64,000 nucleotides of DNA from Cyathus striatus (GCA_025738555.1 JAOVFP010000008.1:2542001-2606000); one strand, 5' to 3'. Counted from the stretch's first letter, positions 22,939 through 35,994 are shown. Notes: generated from the letters alone by a model not told the origin. Numbers and translations: made by a program.

Positions 22939-24721
22939 AGGATGTTGCGTATACGTCCCATTAATGCGGGTAATATTGCCCCCGAAGTATGGTAAGTCAC
23001 CGGTACATCCAAACTGACAACATTGCATACTTACAAAAGTCCGGAGTGATATACATATGGTGTATACGGCACGAATGACGTTTAATTTTACAACGAGTTC
23101 GCAGGAGTCACTGTACTTCAATTACAAACGACAGCTGAGACCCTGAGTTCTGTATGATCCATTGGCCAGTGCCTTTCTCCGCCGAATTTACAGCGGGAGC
23201 TTCAAGTTTCAGCTGATTAATAAATCCATATATCTGGACTCTGAGTTCTGTATGATCCAGAGGCTGTCTTTAATTTCTCCGCCGCAGTTCTAACATCGAG
23301 AGCTTAAAGTTTCAGCTGACTTATTCCGTCGGGATGGAAAAAGTATAGATAATGGTGTGATAATAATGGCAACTAAGCATACTTCACATTCATCGATATA
23401 TTTTCGCCTTGGAAGTACCCACAAAACTAAATTCAACGCATTCCTCCTCCCTAAATGTATGCAACTTTTACTAATTTTGCACGTCAGATTATCCAGAGAT
23501 TCTTGTACTAGCAGCCATTTATGCCATTGCGAATTGATAATTTTGATTGACTGTCGAGCCTCTGATATATAAAGCATTTTATCTGATGTATTATATGATA
23601 TATCCTGTACCTATAACGATAGCGATTAACCTAGGACAGCCTATTTCACAGTATATATTTGTTTACTAAATACCATAGACAGAGATCGTACATGCACCGG
23701 GTAACCCAAACATCACTGTAAACATAGCATGGGTGAGAGTCGATTAAGAGTCGATTAGTTTGGAGAAGGAAATGCGTAGCTGTTTGGTGATAGTGTTTTG
23801 ATAGTGGTCATATCGAGACAAACGGCGTTATCCCCATGAACCCCATCCCTTCTTCAATTTCTTCTTCACTTGAAATTCTTACCAATAACTTGTTACGGTG
23901 TTCCGCAAGTAAAACCGGCTGTTAGAGAACGTTAGCGGATACGCCTGATAGCATGGAGTCTGAACTTGCCCTGGAAAGGTCACAGGAAAGCGGACGAACA
24001 CCGGGGCGAGGAGAGTTGGAGGAGAGTCAACAGAAGCGTTGTTTGGCGCAATTTGACATTTCATACATATATTGTGACATATTTGTATGCCTTTCGAAAA
24101 TAAGTCACGGTTTACAAAGTTTCCGCGTTACCGCGTTACTGTGTCACATATGGGGTCAACCGGTCTTGACTAGCTTTGTTCATCTCCTCGTCTCATTCAC
24201 ATTGCGATTCATATGACTCGTTCTCTATTGTCGCGGTATTACATTTAGCATTTGCTATTGTGATTGGGCTAGCGACAACGATTTTGGTCGCTCTTTGACC
24301 TACTTGCTAGGTCACTTGAGGTAAAGGTGAGTTCGCATTGGATAGATCTCTCGGATTATCTATTACATATATGCTAACGTAAGTTAAAACAGGGCTTTAT
24401 GCATAGTGACAAGTGTATTTTAGGCTGAAGTATAATGTGTTACTATATCCAAAGGGATCGTTGAAGGATGAAATCGGATTGTTAGAATGTCGCTCAGACC
24501 AGGTGTTGTAAATGTTGTTAATTGAGTACGTATTGCGATATCTTTAGTCTGTCGAAATAGCTGAATAATACGACAAGGAAGGAAGACAGTGCTCCTTGCA
24601 GAAGGGAGCTCGTTGGAGATGCGAAGAGGAAAGATGTTATTCAGGCTCAAGCATACTTGACAAATCAATGTATAGTACTCTCTTCAGAACAACTCAAATC
24701 CACTTGCGGCAACATGGCTGT
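22939..24721. other. Intergenic region between P450 A and B, with a short tandem duplication
   Basis: A 98-bp step repeats CTGAGTTCTGTATGATCC at 23143 and 23241, each followed by a CTCCGCCG and TTTCAGCTGA block. Sequence around 24020-24550 resembles 28600-29100, as expected of duplicated spacers. No gene seen. Confidence 0.5.
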
Positions 24722-26777
24722 CTAACTCGACCGAAGGAGACTTTCAATAATAGAAGAACGACTCTTAATGTTGCATTCAAACGATTCAGGATGGCTAATA
24801 GATTGGATAGATTGGGTTAATGTATATCTTAAAGACAATACGCAATATCACTTACACAATGGTTCCTTCATGGTACTTTGGGTTGGGTGCGATTGATTTA
24901 CCATCTTTTATTGTAGGACTAAGGCTGAATGCTGCTAAGACAGAGGCCATCGCTATCCACATGGAGGCATCACCTAGATGCCTTCCCGGACAAATACTGA
25001 CATGGCGTGTTAACTCTATCTAGATCTGAGGCTTATTGAATGACGCAGATCCATACTCACCGGCGACCAAACCCAAATATATAATTGCGGGGATCTTCAT
25101 CGGGAGAATGCCCATTAGCGGAGAGGAATCTCTCAGGCGAGAACTTTTCTGGACTACTATACTTGTCAGGGTCTCTCATGAAACGCCTAAGGAATTTCAT
25201 CAGGTCATCGGATATCAGAGCAAATAAATGCAAGTTCTCACCAGACATTCGGAATAATCGTCGTTCCTTTGGGGATTAAGTATCCATTGTGAACATCGTC
25301 CTCGCGTACGACGTGAGGGATAGCTTCGAATGAAACTCAGTTGATGACTTTAAATGGATCTGACTACGGGACTTACAAAGCGGAACAAAAGGATAGAAGC
25401 GCAATACTTCCCAGTAAAGTGCTTCGACATATGGTAAATTTGCGCGATCTTCGAGAGTTGGTAATTGTTCTGAACCGATCACGGCGTCAATCTCGGACTG
25501 AGCTTTCGCTTGTGCGGAAGGGAACAGGACCATAGCAAGGAAAAATGACTGAACTCCCGCTAGTGTCTGATAACGATATTAGGTCTGGTTGTGCTGGACA
25601 CAGCTTAATTCACAACTTACTGTGTCAGAACCGCCACCATATATGTCAGACGCTGTTGTTTTTATCTGATGGATTTGCTGAGGCGTCAAACCATCATTGT
25701 TGGCCAGCGTCGCGTGGACAAAGCCTAACTTCTTAAAACCGTCGTTCTGGAACAGTCGTAGGAGGTGGTACTATGTTATCCATTGAAGCTAACGCTTACC
25801 AACTGTTGTTGGGACCATTCAAATGGAATGTCCAACATCTTATTGCGGTCATCCCTACAGATAGGTATTTTTTGTTTCCATCCAGCGCCTGGGAACCAAT
25901 CTGGAATATGACGTACTGCATATAAAACTCGGTCATCATCTGTTTGTAGAAGCCACTGAAGAATTCACTCACATATAGGGATTACATCCACCAAGTAAGC
26001 ACCACTCAACGTCAATTCTGAAAATTCATCCATTGCATTCGCAACGATAGCCAGCAACGCGTCGTCGTCCCGCTCCACCTTGTATCCATAAGCTAAAAGC
26101 AAGACGTTAGACGCTGCATACCTGTCGAGAGTCATTGATAAGGTATAAATGAAGCTGGTGAGTGAAAGATTGAACACACATTCCAATATTAAGAGACCAA
26201 TCCATTGGATTTTCTATGAGCCTCTTCAAGAAATTGTGTGCGCCACTTTGTAAAATGTCGCTGAAGGTATCGTCGACCTTTCCGCGTGACCCCATGTACT
26301 GAGCAAGGTATCGACGACCTTCACTCCAGGGTCCATTTCGATCATAGTGCTTGAGGCCGATGGTTTCATTCCATCCTACGAGGTCCCCCGCCATTAGGAA
26401 GGTTGGTCTATCACTGTATAATTTGCCTTTCTTATCGAGAAGGTCCACGGCGATTGCGGGATCATTCAGAATGATCATGGATTTACCAAAGACATTCACA
26501 TAGATCATTCCACCTGGACAATGTCGGTCAGTAATTTCTATTCCACAGATGTCTTCGACATACCGTAGGTATCTCCCCATTTCGAGAACGTAACCCATGG
26601 CTTAGACTTTGGTAAATCTGCAATGTTCCCCACGAATGGGAGGCCTTTTGGACCTGGCGGAAGAGGTGCTATACCATCACGACGCGTGCGGTAATTGTAT
26701 ATTACCGTACAGACCACACAGATCCCAGTAGCCAGGAAAAGGAAGTTTGTAACTGGAAACTGAATAATACCCATCAT
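24722..26777 (-). CDS. Cytochrome P450 B (CYP64/OrdA-like monooxygenase)
   Basis: Start [15 protein letters not shown] (the second Met is equally possible), hydrophobic N-terminal anchor, then [14 protein letters not shown]. Ten exons are laid out as in copy D, and all ends can be joined in frame. I-helix region IYGGGSDTT, ExxR as EVLRFYP, SPERF, and the heme loop [15 protein letters not shown]-terminus IESLLRSS. No stop or lost key residue was seen, so it is probably functional. It is close to copy A in the N-terminal half (shared [16 protein letters not shown]) and closer to D and E in the C-terminal half, which suggests exchange between copies (inference). Confidence 0.85.
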
Positions 26778-27256
26778 GCTTGAGTTGAGTAGTACTCGAT
26801 GACGAGGGCGAGAAACACGGCGTATTTCTTATGGATGGTTGCATAATATATGTTCCATTAATGCGCTAAACTTAGCCCTTGGAGTTCGGTTAGCCACCGG
26901 CACATACAAACTGACGATAGTACAATGTCAGAGGCATATGAGCATGTGTGTTAGAGTAAACGGGAGATCTGCCACTATTTTCTTGAAGCGCTTGGAGCCA
27001 AAGTAGATTAAATAATGAAAACCACGAACACTTTGAATCGCTATTGCTACTGTAGTAACATATTTCTGGTGGTTGATTCTGTGTTTTATATTATTCAGAG
27101 GCTTACATATTTCCCCGTAGTTTTATATAAAGTGCTTTCAGATAGTTTATAAATATGTACATACATCTGACAAACAAGGATTCGTTTTTCCGTCGGAATG
27201 GAGTAAGTATATGTCATGACTATCCTTCGACAAAGCTCACAAAATCAAATGCTAAT

Positions 27257-28391
27257 ACAGGCTCCTAAAACCATCCCCTCGCCTCGCTCGATTGGCCTAC
27301 GTGTGATAAGATTACAAATCGGTACAAACAACAAACACATCTAAGAGGCCAACTCGCAAGGGAGGGGCTGGCATATTTCGTCTCGGCGTTATCGGTGATG
27401 TGACAGAACCTTGCTCTTAGGTCGCGAGAAATGGCGTCGCTTACAGAAATTGTTACTTCACACGCAATATATTGTGTCCCACGCAGGTTCCAGCAGCCTC
27501 AGTTCCTCATGCATTGTTTGCAAGATTCAGAACTTAAAACTGCATCAATGAAGTGAATTACATCAATTATTTCGTTACGAGACCCTAAATGAAAATCGGT
27601 GGGAGTAGTTGGACGAGGCGCAAATTTTCAGTTATTGCAGAATTGATCACTGTTGGAAGCCTTCTTAGGTTTCTTGTACATGCACAGATGATGTGAAAGT
27701 AGAGCAGAATCTAAAAGTACTGCGTGAGAGTATAATAGAATCTACAAAAGGAAAAGGAAAACTGCGAGCTCAGTGTGAGATGATGGATATTGATCTTGCA
27801 CTGTGCTCACTTGAATGCCAAAATACCTTCTCTCGTTGTATTGGAACTCTTTGACTTAGATTAAGTAAATACATATAAACCTTTCTTTTTTTCTCCCAAT
27901 CACCTCAGTCATTGTATCTACAGCTGCACTGAGAATTAGTCTTGGTTACTAGCATTCCTAAAACAAATAACTAATAAGTGCATTTAATATAAGCTGTAAT
28001 TTGAAGCCGCATTTATTTAAGTCCCAAAGTCATCCCTTGAAAGCAAAAGTCAAGACATGTGCAACATGCATGAGGCCTGAGGAATCAATTAATCATAACC
28101 CATACAGGACATAACAGGAGGACTTCCAGCGGTGTAACAGTAGGACTGTAAACTTAGATAATACAGCGGGAGTACAATATATTGCGTGTGAAGTAACAAT
28201 TTCTGTAAGCGACGCCATTTCTCGCGACCTAAGAGCAAGGTTCTGTCACATCACCGATAACGCCGAGACGAAATATGCCAGCCCCTCCCTTGCGAGTTGG
28301 CCTCTTAGATGTGTTTGTTGTTTGTACCGATTTGTAATCTTATCACACGTAGGCCAATCGAGCGAGGCGAGGGGATGGTTTTAGGAGCCTG
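27257..28391. mobile_element. Foldback element with 9-bp target duplication (Mutator-like, non-autonomous)
   Basis: Two long inverted arms (about 27257-27480 and 28168-28391) begin CAGGCTCCTAAAACC and end with its exact complement GGTTTTAGGAGCCTG. Both flanks carry the perfect 9-bp duplication ATGCTAATA (27248-27256 and 28392-28400). Arms of about 220 bp and a 9-bp duplication are typical of Mutator-like elements. The roughly 690-bp interior has no transposase frame. Confidence 0.85.
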
Positions 28392-28400
28392 ATGCTAATA

Positions 28401-29258
28401 GAGTTACTTCCCAGTTCAACACCGTTTCAAAGTTACAACTTTTGATTTTCTACACCAGTGTTGATGCAATCTGCTTTTCTACAATCGAAGTTCGAACTCT
28501 AAAATATGAACTACATATTTGTATCGAGGGTATAGTTTTGTACACACGTCTTTTAATTGCTAGAAAACGTTGGGTGGGGGATATGTCCGATGGGGCTTGG
28601 TAGGGAGCGACGCATTGTTTGGCGCTGCATTGATATTTGTACATCTTTTGGAGAGAAGTCAGGTCGAGTCAGGGTCACTCGGTTCAACGGTTGGAGCATC
28701 TACTTAAATTGCCGATTCTTATGAGTGTTCCTTTCTCTTCGCAGTGCCTGCAATCGTTATCAATGACTGCGCAATTCCGGCAGATGCAACGATTCAATAA
28801 ATGCTATGTTGTTTGAATGGAGATTATGGTTGTTGGAGCTTCGCACTAGATCGGTGTAGCGATAAGTTCGTATTAACCCTGCCTGGTCATCCGAAAACAG
28901 ACATGCTTACTGAAGATGAAGCGGGGACTCGTACACATCGTTAAAAATGTAATTTACGCTGAAGAGTACATGTTTTAGCCTTTCTGACTCTCAGAGTCGG
29001 ATCGTTGAGGGATGTCAGATTGTTATACGCGCAATAAATCGATAGAACAGACTGCGAGAAAATTTCATGTTCTCAAGATTGGCCTAACCTAGTTTTCATT
29101 CTAGTTAGCAGATTATGGACATATTAAGCAAGTTTTGACTCTATCGATCGATCACTCAGTCAAAGCTTGGCGTTGACTGATAACTGAGTTAATATTTGTC
29201 ATCAACTCGCTTGAAATGTTGAGCACTGTTTGCACGTACATAGTTAATGTGATGACTA
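28401..29258. other. P450-array spacer between two inserted elements
   Basis: Resembles the A-B spacer (24020-24550) and continues after the next element at 30469-31100. No gene seen. Confidence 0.4.
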
Positions 29259-30466
29259 CAGTTGGCGACACGCAAACACCACAAACTTCTTGAGTGAATT
29301 TTCTAGCCATCACAAACCATTTTTAGCCCCCAAAAACCGTCGGAATGGTGTATTTAGGATGTATTCTTTAGTATTCCACGAGCCGATTTTCCAAATTCCA
29401 AAATTTTAAATTTTTTACCCAAAATTTTGGCACTCAGCTATAAAAAATAGTAAAAATCATGGAAAATGCAGTTTTAGCCTCCTTTCATTGATAGCAACGT
29501 GATTCCGCAAGAATATCGGCCTCTAAACCACCTCAGTGGGTGCCAAAAAATCATGTTTCTAATCCTCATACCCAGAGTTTTTTGGAATACAAATAGCTAA
29601 AATAGCAGTGAATTTCACAATAATCAGTCAAAACTTATTTTCAGAGCTCACAGCTCCTTCCTCACTACCTATCACTCATTCCCTACCCATAGACCAGTAC
29701 AAATGATTAGAATGCTTATGCTATTAGTAAGGAGTCTATAATCCATGGTAACTATTCAATGATATGTGAATTACTTTAAAAACCCTACTACTCAGCAGTG
29801 TGGGTCTGGATGAGATGGGTATTGGACTCTGTAGAGGGTTCCAAAAATATTTTTCTGGTCCCAGCCAGACCTCCTTACCATACCCAGTAAAACTGTGAGC
29901 ACAGTGTGAAATGATGGATCTGGTAATTTTACAAATGAGTACATACCTGCAAGTGCAGTGTGAGATAACACATGTCAATCTTGCACTTTACTTACTCTAA
30001 TTATATACTATATTCAAACAAAAGAGAAAATGATCCAAAAGAGACAAAGAGAAACTAATAAAGAGTGAGACAGTGAGAGGGATTGAAAGGAGAGTTAAGA
30101 GTCAAAGGGATGAAATGGAGTGAGGTACATGAGCCTGCATTAACCCCAAGCAACACTACCACATTTGCTCAATCCATTAATTAGATTCCTTCAAATTTCA
30201 ATAGCTTCAAAAATAGATAATTATGCATTTTGTGTTAGAGTACTTCAATGATGGTTGCCAAAGCCATTGAATCCTAAATTAGTCAGCATAACATGTCGAT
30301 TTTTTTGCCAAAAAATTTGGCACACCTATTTTGTCGTGGGAATTTCTCAAAAACATCATTTTTGTATGTATTTTGACTTGCTGAATCCGAATCTGTAATT
30401 AGTTTTCGCTAAAAAATTCGTTTTCCTATCGTAATAAAATTTGTGGTGTTTGCATGTCACCAACTG
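29259..30466. mobile_element. TA-flanked element with about 31-bp terminal inverted repeats (pogo/Tc1-mariner-like, non-autonomous)
   Basis: The left end CAGTTGGCGACACGCAAACA and the complement of the right end CAGTTGGTGACATGCAAACA match with two differences; similarity extends to about 31 bp. A TA flanks each side (29257-29258, 30467-30468). The AT-rich 1.2-kb body shows no transposase. Confidence 0.65.
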
Positions 30467-31122
30467 TAATACGACAATTTATGACGCAGCGGACACTCTA
30501 TCGCTGATTACATATAAACAGAATTAGGTATGCATATGTTGTCTGATTGCCTTCTATTCATTAGTGTCATGTTTTGAATCCAGATGTACAGGATTATTGA
30601 GCAAGTATGGAATGCTGTATTCGTGATACAACGATGGAAATTCGGAATAAGTATCGTCCAATTTGAACATAAAAGTCACATCTGAATAAATTCAGGAATT
30701 GATCATCTCCAGAGGCAATGTTGATGTTGAAGTTGGTGAAAGCAGATGTGCTAATTCCACAATGATGTACTCGTGTTGTATGGTCACCGCGCATACAGTA
30801 GATATAGTAGTGTAGATTGGCATGGCATATTCTACCTCTGATTTTTGTCTCTTCATTGAATTCCCTAAATTTGTGGCTTCTTCAAGAGTGTTTTTTAGTG
30901 TGGAATTCGTTTTTGGGTATGGTGCAAGATCTAGGATTTGGTCGACATAAAACTACTGAAGATTAACACGACACTTGCTATGCTCCTCCACTACATACAG
31001 GGATAAATTGATGTGTAACATCAATCTATCTGAGCATACCATGCAAATACATTCTTATATTAACTAGTCATTGACTAATAGTCTGTCTCAACTATCCACC
31101 AGTGGAACCATGGCGGTTTAAT

Positions 31123-34100
31123 TCAAACAAAGGAGACTGTCAATAATGCAGAACAAGTCTTAATGCTGCAATCAAACGATTCAGGATGGCTAATGAGTCT
31201 GATTGATTAGCTGAAAGATTGACATGAGTATGGCACTCACACGACTGTTCCTTCATGATACTTTGGGTTGGACATGATTGGTTTACCGTCTTTCATGGTA
31301 GGGCTAACCCTAAACACTGCTAGGATGGAGGCCATAGCAATCCACATCAAGGCATCACCGAGATGCCTTCCTGGGCAAATACTGACACAGAAATTAAACC
31401 CATTTGAGGCTACATTAAGTGACAAAGACCCATTCCACTCACCGACGACCGAATCCAAATATATAATTTCAGGGATCTTCATCAGTAGAATGGCCATTAG
31501 CATCAGAGAGGAACCTTTCAGGTAAGAACTTCTCTGGACTGCTATACTTGTTGGGGTCTCTCATAAAACGCCTATGATTTTCATCAGGTCAACGGGTGTG
31601 GCTTGAAGTTCATAACAATGGCAGGTACCTACCAGACATTTGGAATAATTGTTGTTCCTTTTGGAATAAAGTATCCATTGTGAATATCATCTTCACGTAT
31701 GATGTGGGGAATGGCTTCGAAGATGACTCAAGTGCCTGCGATAAATGGATCCAGCTATTGGACTTACAAAGAGGAACAAAGGGATAGAAGTGCAGTACTT
31801 CCCAATAAAGTGCCTCTACATAGGGTAAATTCAGGCAATCTTTGAGAGTTGGTAGGCGTTCTGAACTGAGTACTACGTCAATTTCGGCCTGAGCTTTCAC
31901 TTGTACAGACAGAAACAAAACCATAGCATGGAAGAATGACTGAACTCCAGCTAAGGTCTGCCATCTACGTTAGCTTCTGCTTGGGATATATGTGTTGGAA
32001 ACTAACCGTGTCCATGGCGCCACCGTACATGCCAGTCGCAGTCATCTTGCACCAGTGGCTTTGATTCTGATTGATTGCTGTCGGTAAGCACCAGGGGGTT
32101 GCAATGTTTTGTTACCAGGAGCTTGATTGAGTGCACTTGGGATCATAAAGCATGTACTGTGATCAATGGAACTTGTATTTGAAATCAATGGTACGAAATC
32201 AATTACTCTGAAATCAATGAATGAAATCAATTGTATGAAATCCACTACTCTGAAATCAATGAAATAAATCAAAGTATGAAATCAAAGGTATGAAATCAAT
32301 GAGAGATCAATCAATTAATTACATTAAGTAGAAATCAATCCCAGCTCAATCTGAAATCATTAGAAATCATTAGAGTGAAATCAATGACAATTAATAAAGA
32401 AATCAATGAGAAATCAGTTAAAAATCAACAAATAACTCGAAATTGTAAGGTACCCAACTACAGGATATACTAAATACTAGGGTGGTTAACTATATACATA
32501 TACTTACTTTATCTACTAGACCATTAGTCCTTTTCTAACAAGCAAACTTTACTCTATATTACACATACCTGGAGAGCGAAATCAATGTTGAAATCAATCA
32601 TTTGTACTTAGTTTAAATTACATTTCAAAGTGAAATCATTGTTGAAATCAATCCTTTTGGACTTTGTAATATTATTGGTACAAGTTTGAAATCATTGGAG
32701 AGATCAATGTAAATTTCAAGGGAAATAAATGGGAAATAAATGTGAAAATCAATGTTATATCATAGAGAAATCAATGGGAAATCATTACTAAAATCAATAT
32801 ATTATTTCATTCTATTCTATAGCCTTCACAGAGGTGCACTAGTTTCAAAAATGGTAGAACGATGAAATCACGTGACCGAGTTTTCTAAGCTGTAGGATTA
32901 TTACTATTATAACACTTTTACATAATATGTACATTTATGTATGATGAAAATAAATATAAAACAAGTATTGAAATCACATTAAATTTAGCATTGATTTCAG
33001 CAATGATTTCAAACTTGTACCAATAATATTACAAAGTCCAAAAGGATTGATTTCAACAATGATTTCACTTTGAAATGTAATTTAAACTAAGTACAAATGA
33101 TTGATTTCAACATTGATTTCGCTCTCCAGGTATGTGTAATATAGAGTAAAGTTTGCTTGTTAGAAAAGGACTAATGGTCTAGTAGATAAAGTAAGTATAT
33201 GTATATAGTTAACCACCCTAGTATTTAGTATATCCTGTAGTTGGGTACCTAACAATTTCGAGTTATTCATTGATTTTTAACTGATTTCTCATTGATTTCT
33301 TTATTAATTGTCATTGATTTCACTCTAATGATTTCTAATGATTTCAGATTGAGCTGGGATTGATTTCTACTTAATGTAATTAATTGATTGATCTCTCATT
33401 GATTTCATACATTGATTTATTTCATTGATTTCAGAGTAGTGGATTTCATACCATTGATTTCGCGCTGTTGATTTCATACAATTGATTTCATTCATTGATT
33501 TCAAATACAAGTTCCATTGATCACAGTACATGCTTTATGATCCCAAGTGCACTCAATCAAGCTCCCGGGAACGAAACATTGCAACCCCCCGGTGCTCACC
33601 GACAGCGATCAATCAGAATCGAAGCCACGACTCCATCTTGATTCTACGTCTTTGCTCAGGAGTTAAACCTTCGTTGTTGGCCAATGACATGGGGACAAAC
33701 CCAGGCGTTTCAATACCGTCTTTCTGCAGCAGTTGTAGTTAGATCCTATTTAGTGATTTGCAGACTTTTATACTTACCAATTTCTGTTTAGCCCATTCAA
33801 ACGGAACTTCTATCATTTTCTTCCTGTGCGCTTTGTAGATGGGTACTTTTCGTTTCCATCCAGCGCCTGGGAACCATGCTGGGACGTAGCGAACTTCATA
33901 AATATAGTGACAGTGAGCACCTCCTTTTTATACCAAGAGAAATAACTCACGTATAGGGATCACATCTACCAGAAACGCGCCACTCATAGTCATTTCGGAA
34001 AATTCATCCATTCCAGTTTGGACGGTTGCCATTAACTCATCGTCTTCTCGCTTGACCTTGTATCCGTAAGCTGCAATCAAAGCTGTCGACGCAGAATACC

Positions 34101-34736
34101 TAAAACACTGTGATAAGTAAAAAGTTTCACATGAATCATAACACTCGCATTCGGATATGACGCGTCCAATCAGCTGGATTGTCCAAGAGTCTCTTCAAGA
34201 ACTTGTATACCCCAGCGTGCAAAATGCTACTAAAAGACTCGTTAACCTTTCCCCGAGAGCCCATGTACTGAGCGAAGTTCCGTCGAATATCGCTCCAGGG
34301 CCCGTTTCGATCGAAGGGTATCAGGCCGGGGCTTTCGTTCCACCCTGCGAGTTCACCTGCCATCACAAAGTTTGGTCGATCACTGTATATTTTCCCTTTT
34401 TTGTCCAGAAGGTCCACAGCGATTGCAGGATCGTTCAAAATGATCATGGATTTACCAAAGGCGCTTATGTATACCATGCCACCTGCTTATGGTCAGTGTG
34501 CATCCCTACGAGGAACTGGTGCATTTCGACATACCGTAGATATCTCCCCATTGTGAGAACCTTTCCCATGGTTTGGACTTTGGCAAGTCTGCAACGTTTC
34601 CGATGAGTGGGAGACCTTTAGGACCTGGTGGGAGAGGTGCAAAAGTACGGCTCCTACGATAGGATACAGCTATTACCGCAGAAACTGCGATCCCAGTGAG
34701 GATAAGGAAATTTGTTAAATCAAAATTCCACCCCAT
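31123..34736 (-). pseudogene. Cytochrome P450 C, disrupted
   Basis: Starts intact ([29 protein letters not shown]) with the ten-exon plan of its sisters. Lesions: a 1.58-kb foldback element sits inside the fifth exon (32050-33633), just before the I-helix; ExxR has become EVLH (31790-31792, Arg to His); a TGA replaces the arginine before NYIFGFGRR (31469-31471), where sisters read CGC or CGA; and the last exon is shifted so that the usual MESLLHS tail is lost. The heme loop [13 protein letters not shown] is still readable beyond. Certainly non-functional as a P450. Confidence 0.9.
32050..33633. mobile_element. 1.58-kb foldback element inserted in P450 C
   Basis: Two nearly identical inverted arms of about 640 bp (32050 to about 32690 and about 33000 to 33633) surround a spacer of about 300 bp. 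The arms are packed with GAAATCAATG-like repeats. The insertion is flanked by CATCTTG on both sides (32043-32049, 33634-33640); one more base differs (T/C), so the duplication may have been 8 bp, as for hAT-type elements. P450 coding sequence resumes on each side. No protein is encoded. Confidence 0.85.
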
Positions 34737-34792
34737 AGAGCAAAAAGAGCTTAGGATGGTAGAGGATCCAATTCAGTGTTTACCGGTCGGGT

Positions 34793-34799
34793 CTTATAC
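34793..34799 (-). promoter_or_regulatory. TATA-like element of P450 C
   Basis: GTATAAG on the minus strand about 58 bp upstream of the start; the surrounding AGAAACACGTATAAG and the GGTAGAGGAT block in the leader are shared with copies D and E. Confidence 0.35.
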
Positions 34800-34965
34800 G
34801 TGTTTCTTGTTTATGTCTAAACGCGTAGTGTCTCCGCCTTGATATCAGATTTATATAATTTGAAGTACAAGTGGGCAGCAGTTCCACCTTTGCGGGGAAT
34901 GTTAATTCCTCTGTTAGTCATGTGGCCTACCAATTGAATACATACAATGTATGATTCATACAACT

Positions 34966-35985
34966 TAGTCTCGGCTACCCATCCGTTAGCGCTCGTCCAA
35001 ATCAGGATTTACAGCCGCCAACGTCCGAGATAAAACGAGCAACTTTAGCAGGGGTATGCATTCGGTGTTCTCGGACTCGTTTGCTGCCTTTCCACAGGCC
35101 ATTCTCCCGCATGACTAAGCATCACAATGCTTCAATTTCTTTCGCGCTTATCAGCGTCTTTGCTTTCTTCCTCGTTTATTCACTGTCCCCTTGCACAGAC
35201 ACTGCTTATCAGATTACATACTTGAAACTTAATGTATATAGTAGGGTATGTATATATATATTGTGTGGTAGGAACTCAGAACAATAGCAAAAAACACTAG
35301 CTATGATTAAATACTTGAGAGAATATTGACCCTATGAAATAGCTAATAGCATAATTGAATCTCTAGCAATATAAGAGGGTGGGATGGTCTTGTGGTTTAC
35401 GTGTCAGGAAATCAATTTAAAAGATTGAGCTGCAGAGATGCCAATGGTAAAGTAAACATGCTATCTTTTGTTGATCTTTTGAGTTCCCAACAGAGGTAAA
35501 GTATAGTTGAATATGAAAAGGAAGTCAGAGTACACACCAATCTTTTATCGGGATCATGTTAAAAACTATACTTGAAAGCTTAGGTGCTTTACCAGTGGGA
35601 GACTGGGAAAACCAAGGGGAAACTTCACATTACTATTGTTGCCTATTCTTGCTCTTATAAGTATGGCACTTCGGTGCAAATTTAGTGACAAAAAAACTAT
35701 AATATCATTGGAGAATATAAGATATACTTGCTACATATAAGAGAAATTGTAATTGTAAGAGTGAACTGCGAGTATACCAGAGGGAACGTAAAGATGCTGA
35801 TAAGCGCGAAAGAAATTGAAGCATTGTGATGCTTAGTCATGCGGGAGAATGGCCTGTGGAAAGGCAGCAAACGAGTCCGAGAACACCGAATGCATACCCC
35901 TGCTAAAGTTGCTCGTTTTATCTCAGACTTTGGCGGCTGTAAATCCTGGTTTGGGCGAGCGCTAACGGATGGGTAGCCAAGACTA
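34966..35985. mobile_element. Foldback element with 9-bp target duplication (Mutator-like, non-autonomous)
   Basis: Inverted arms of about 195 bp start TAGTCTCGGCTACCC (left) and TAGTCTTGGCTACCC (right, complemented). Perfect duplication CATACAACT at 34957-34965 and 35986-35994. The arms hold the matching GTATGCATTCGGTGTTCTCG and GCATGACTAAGCATCACAAT blocks. The interior of about 630 bp has no transposase. It differs in sequence from the element at 27257, so it is a separate family. Confidence 0.85.
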
Positions 35986-35994
35986 CATACAACT

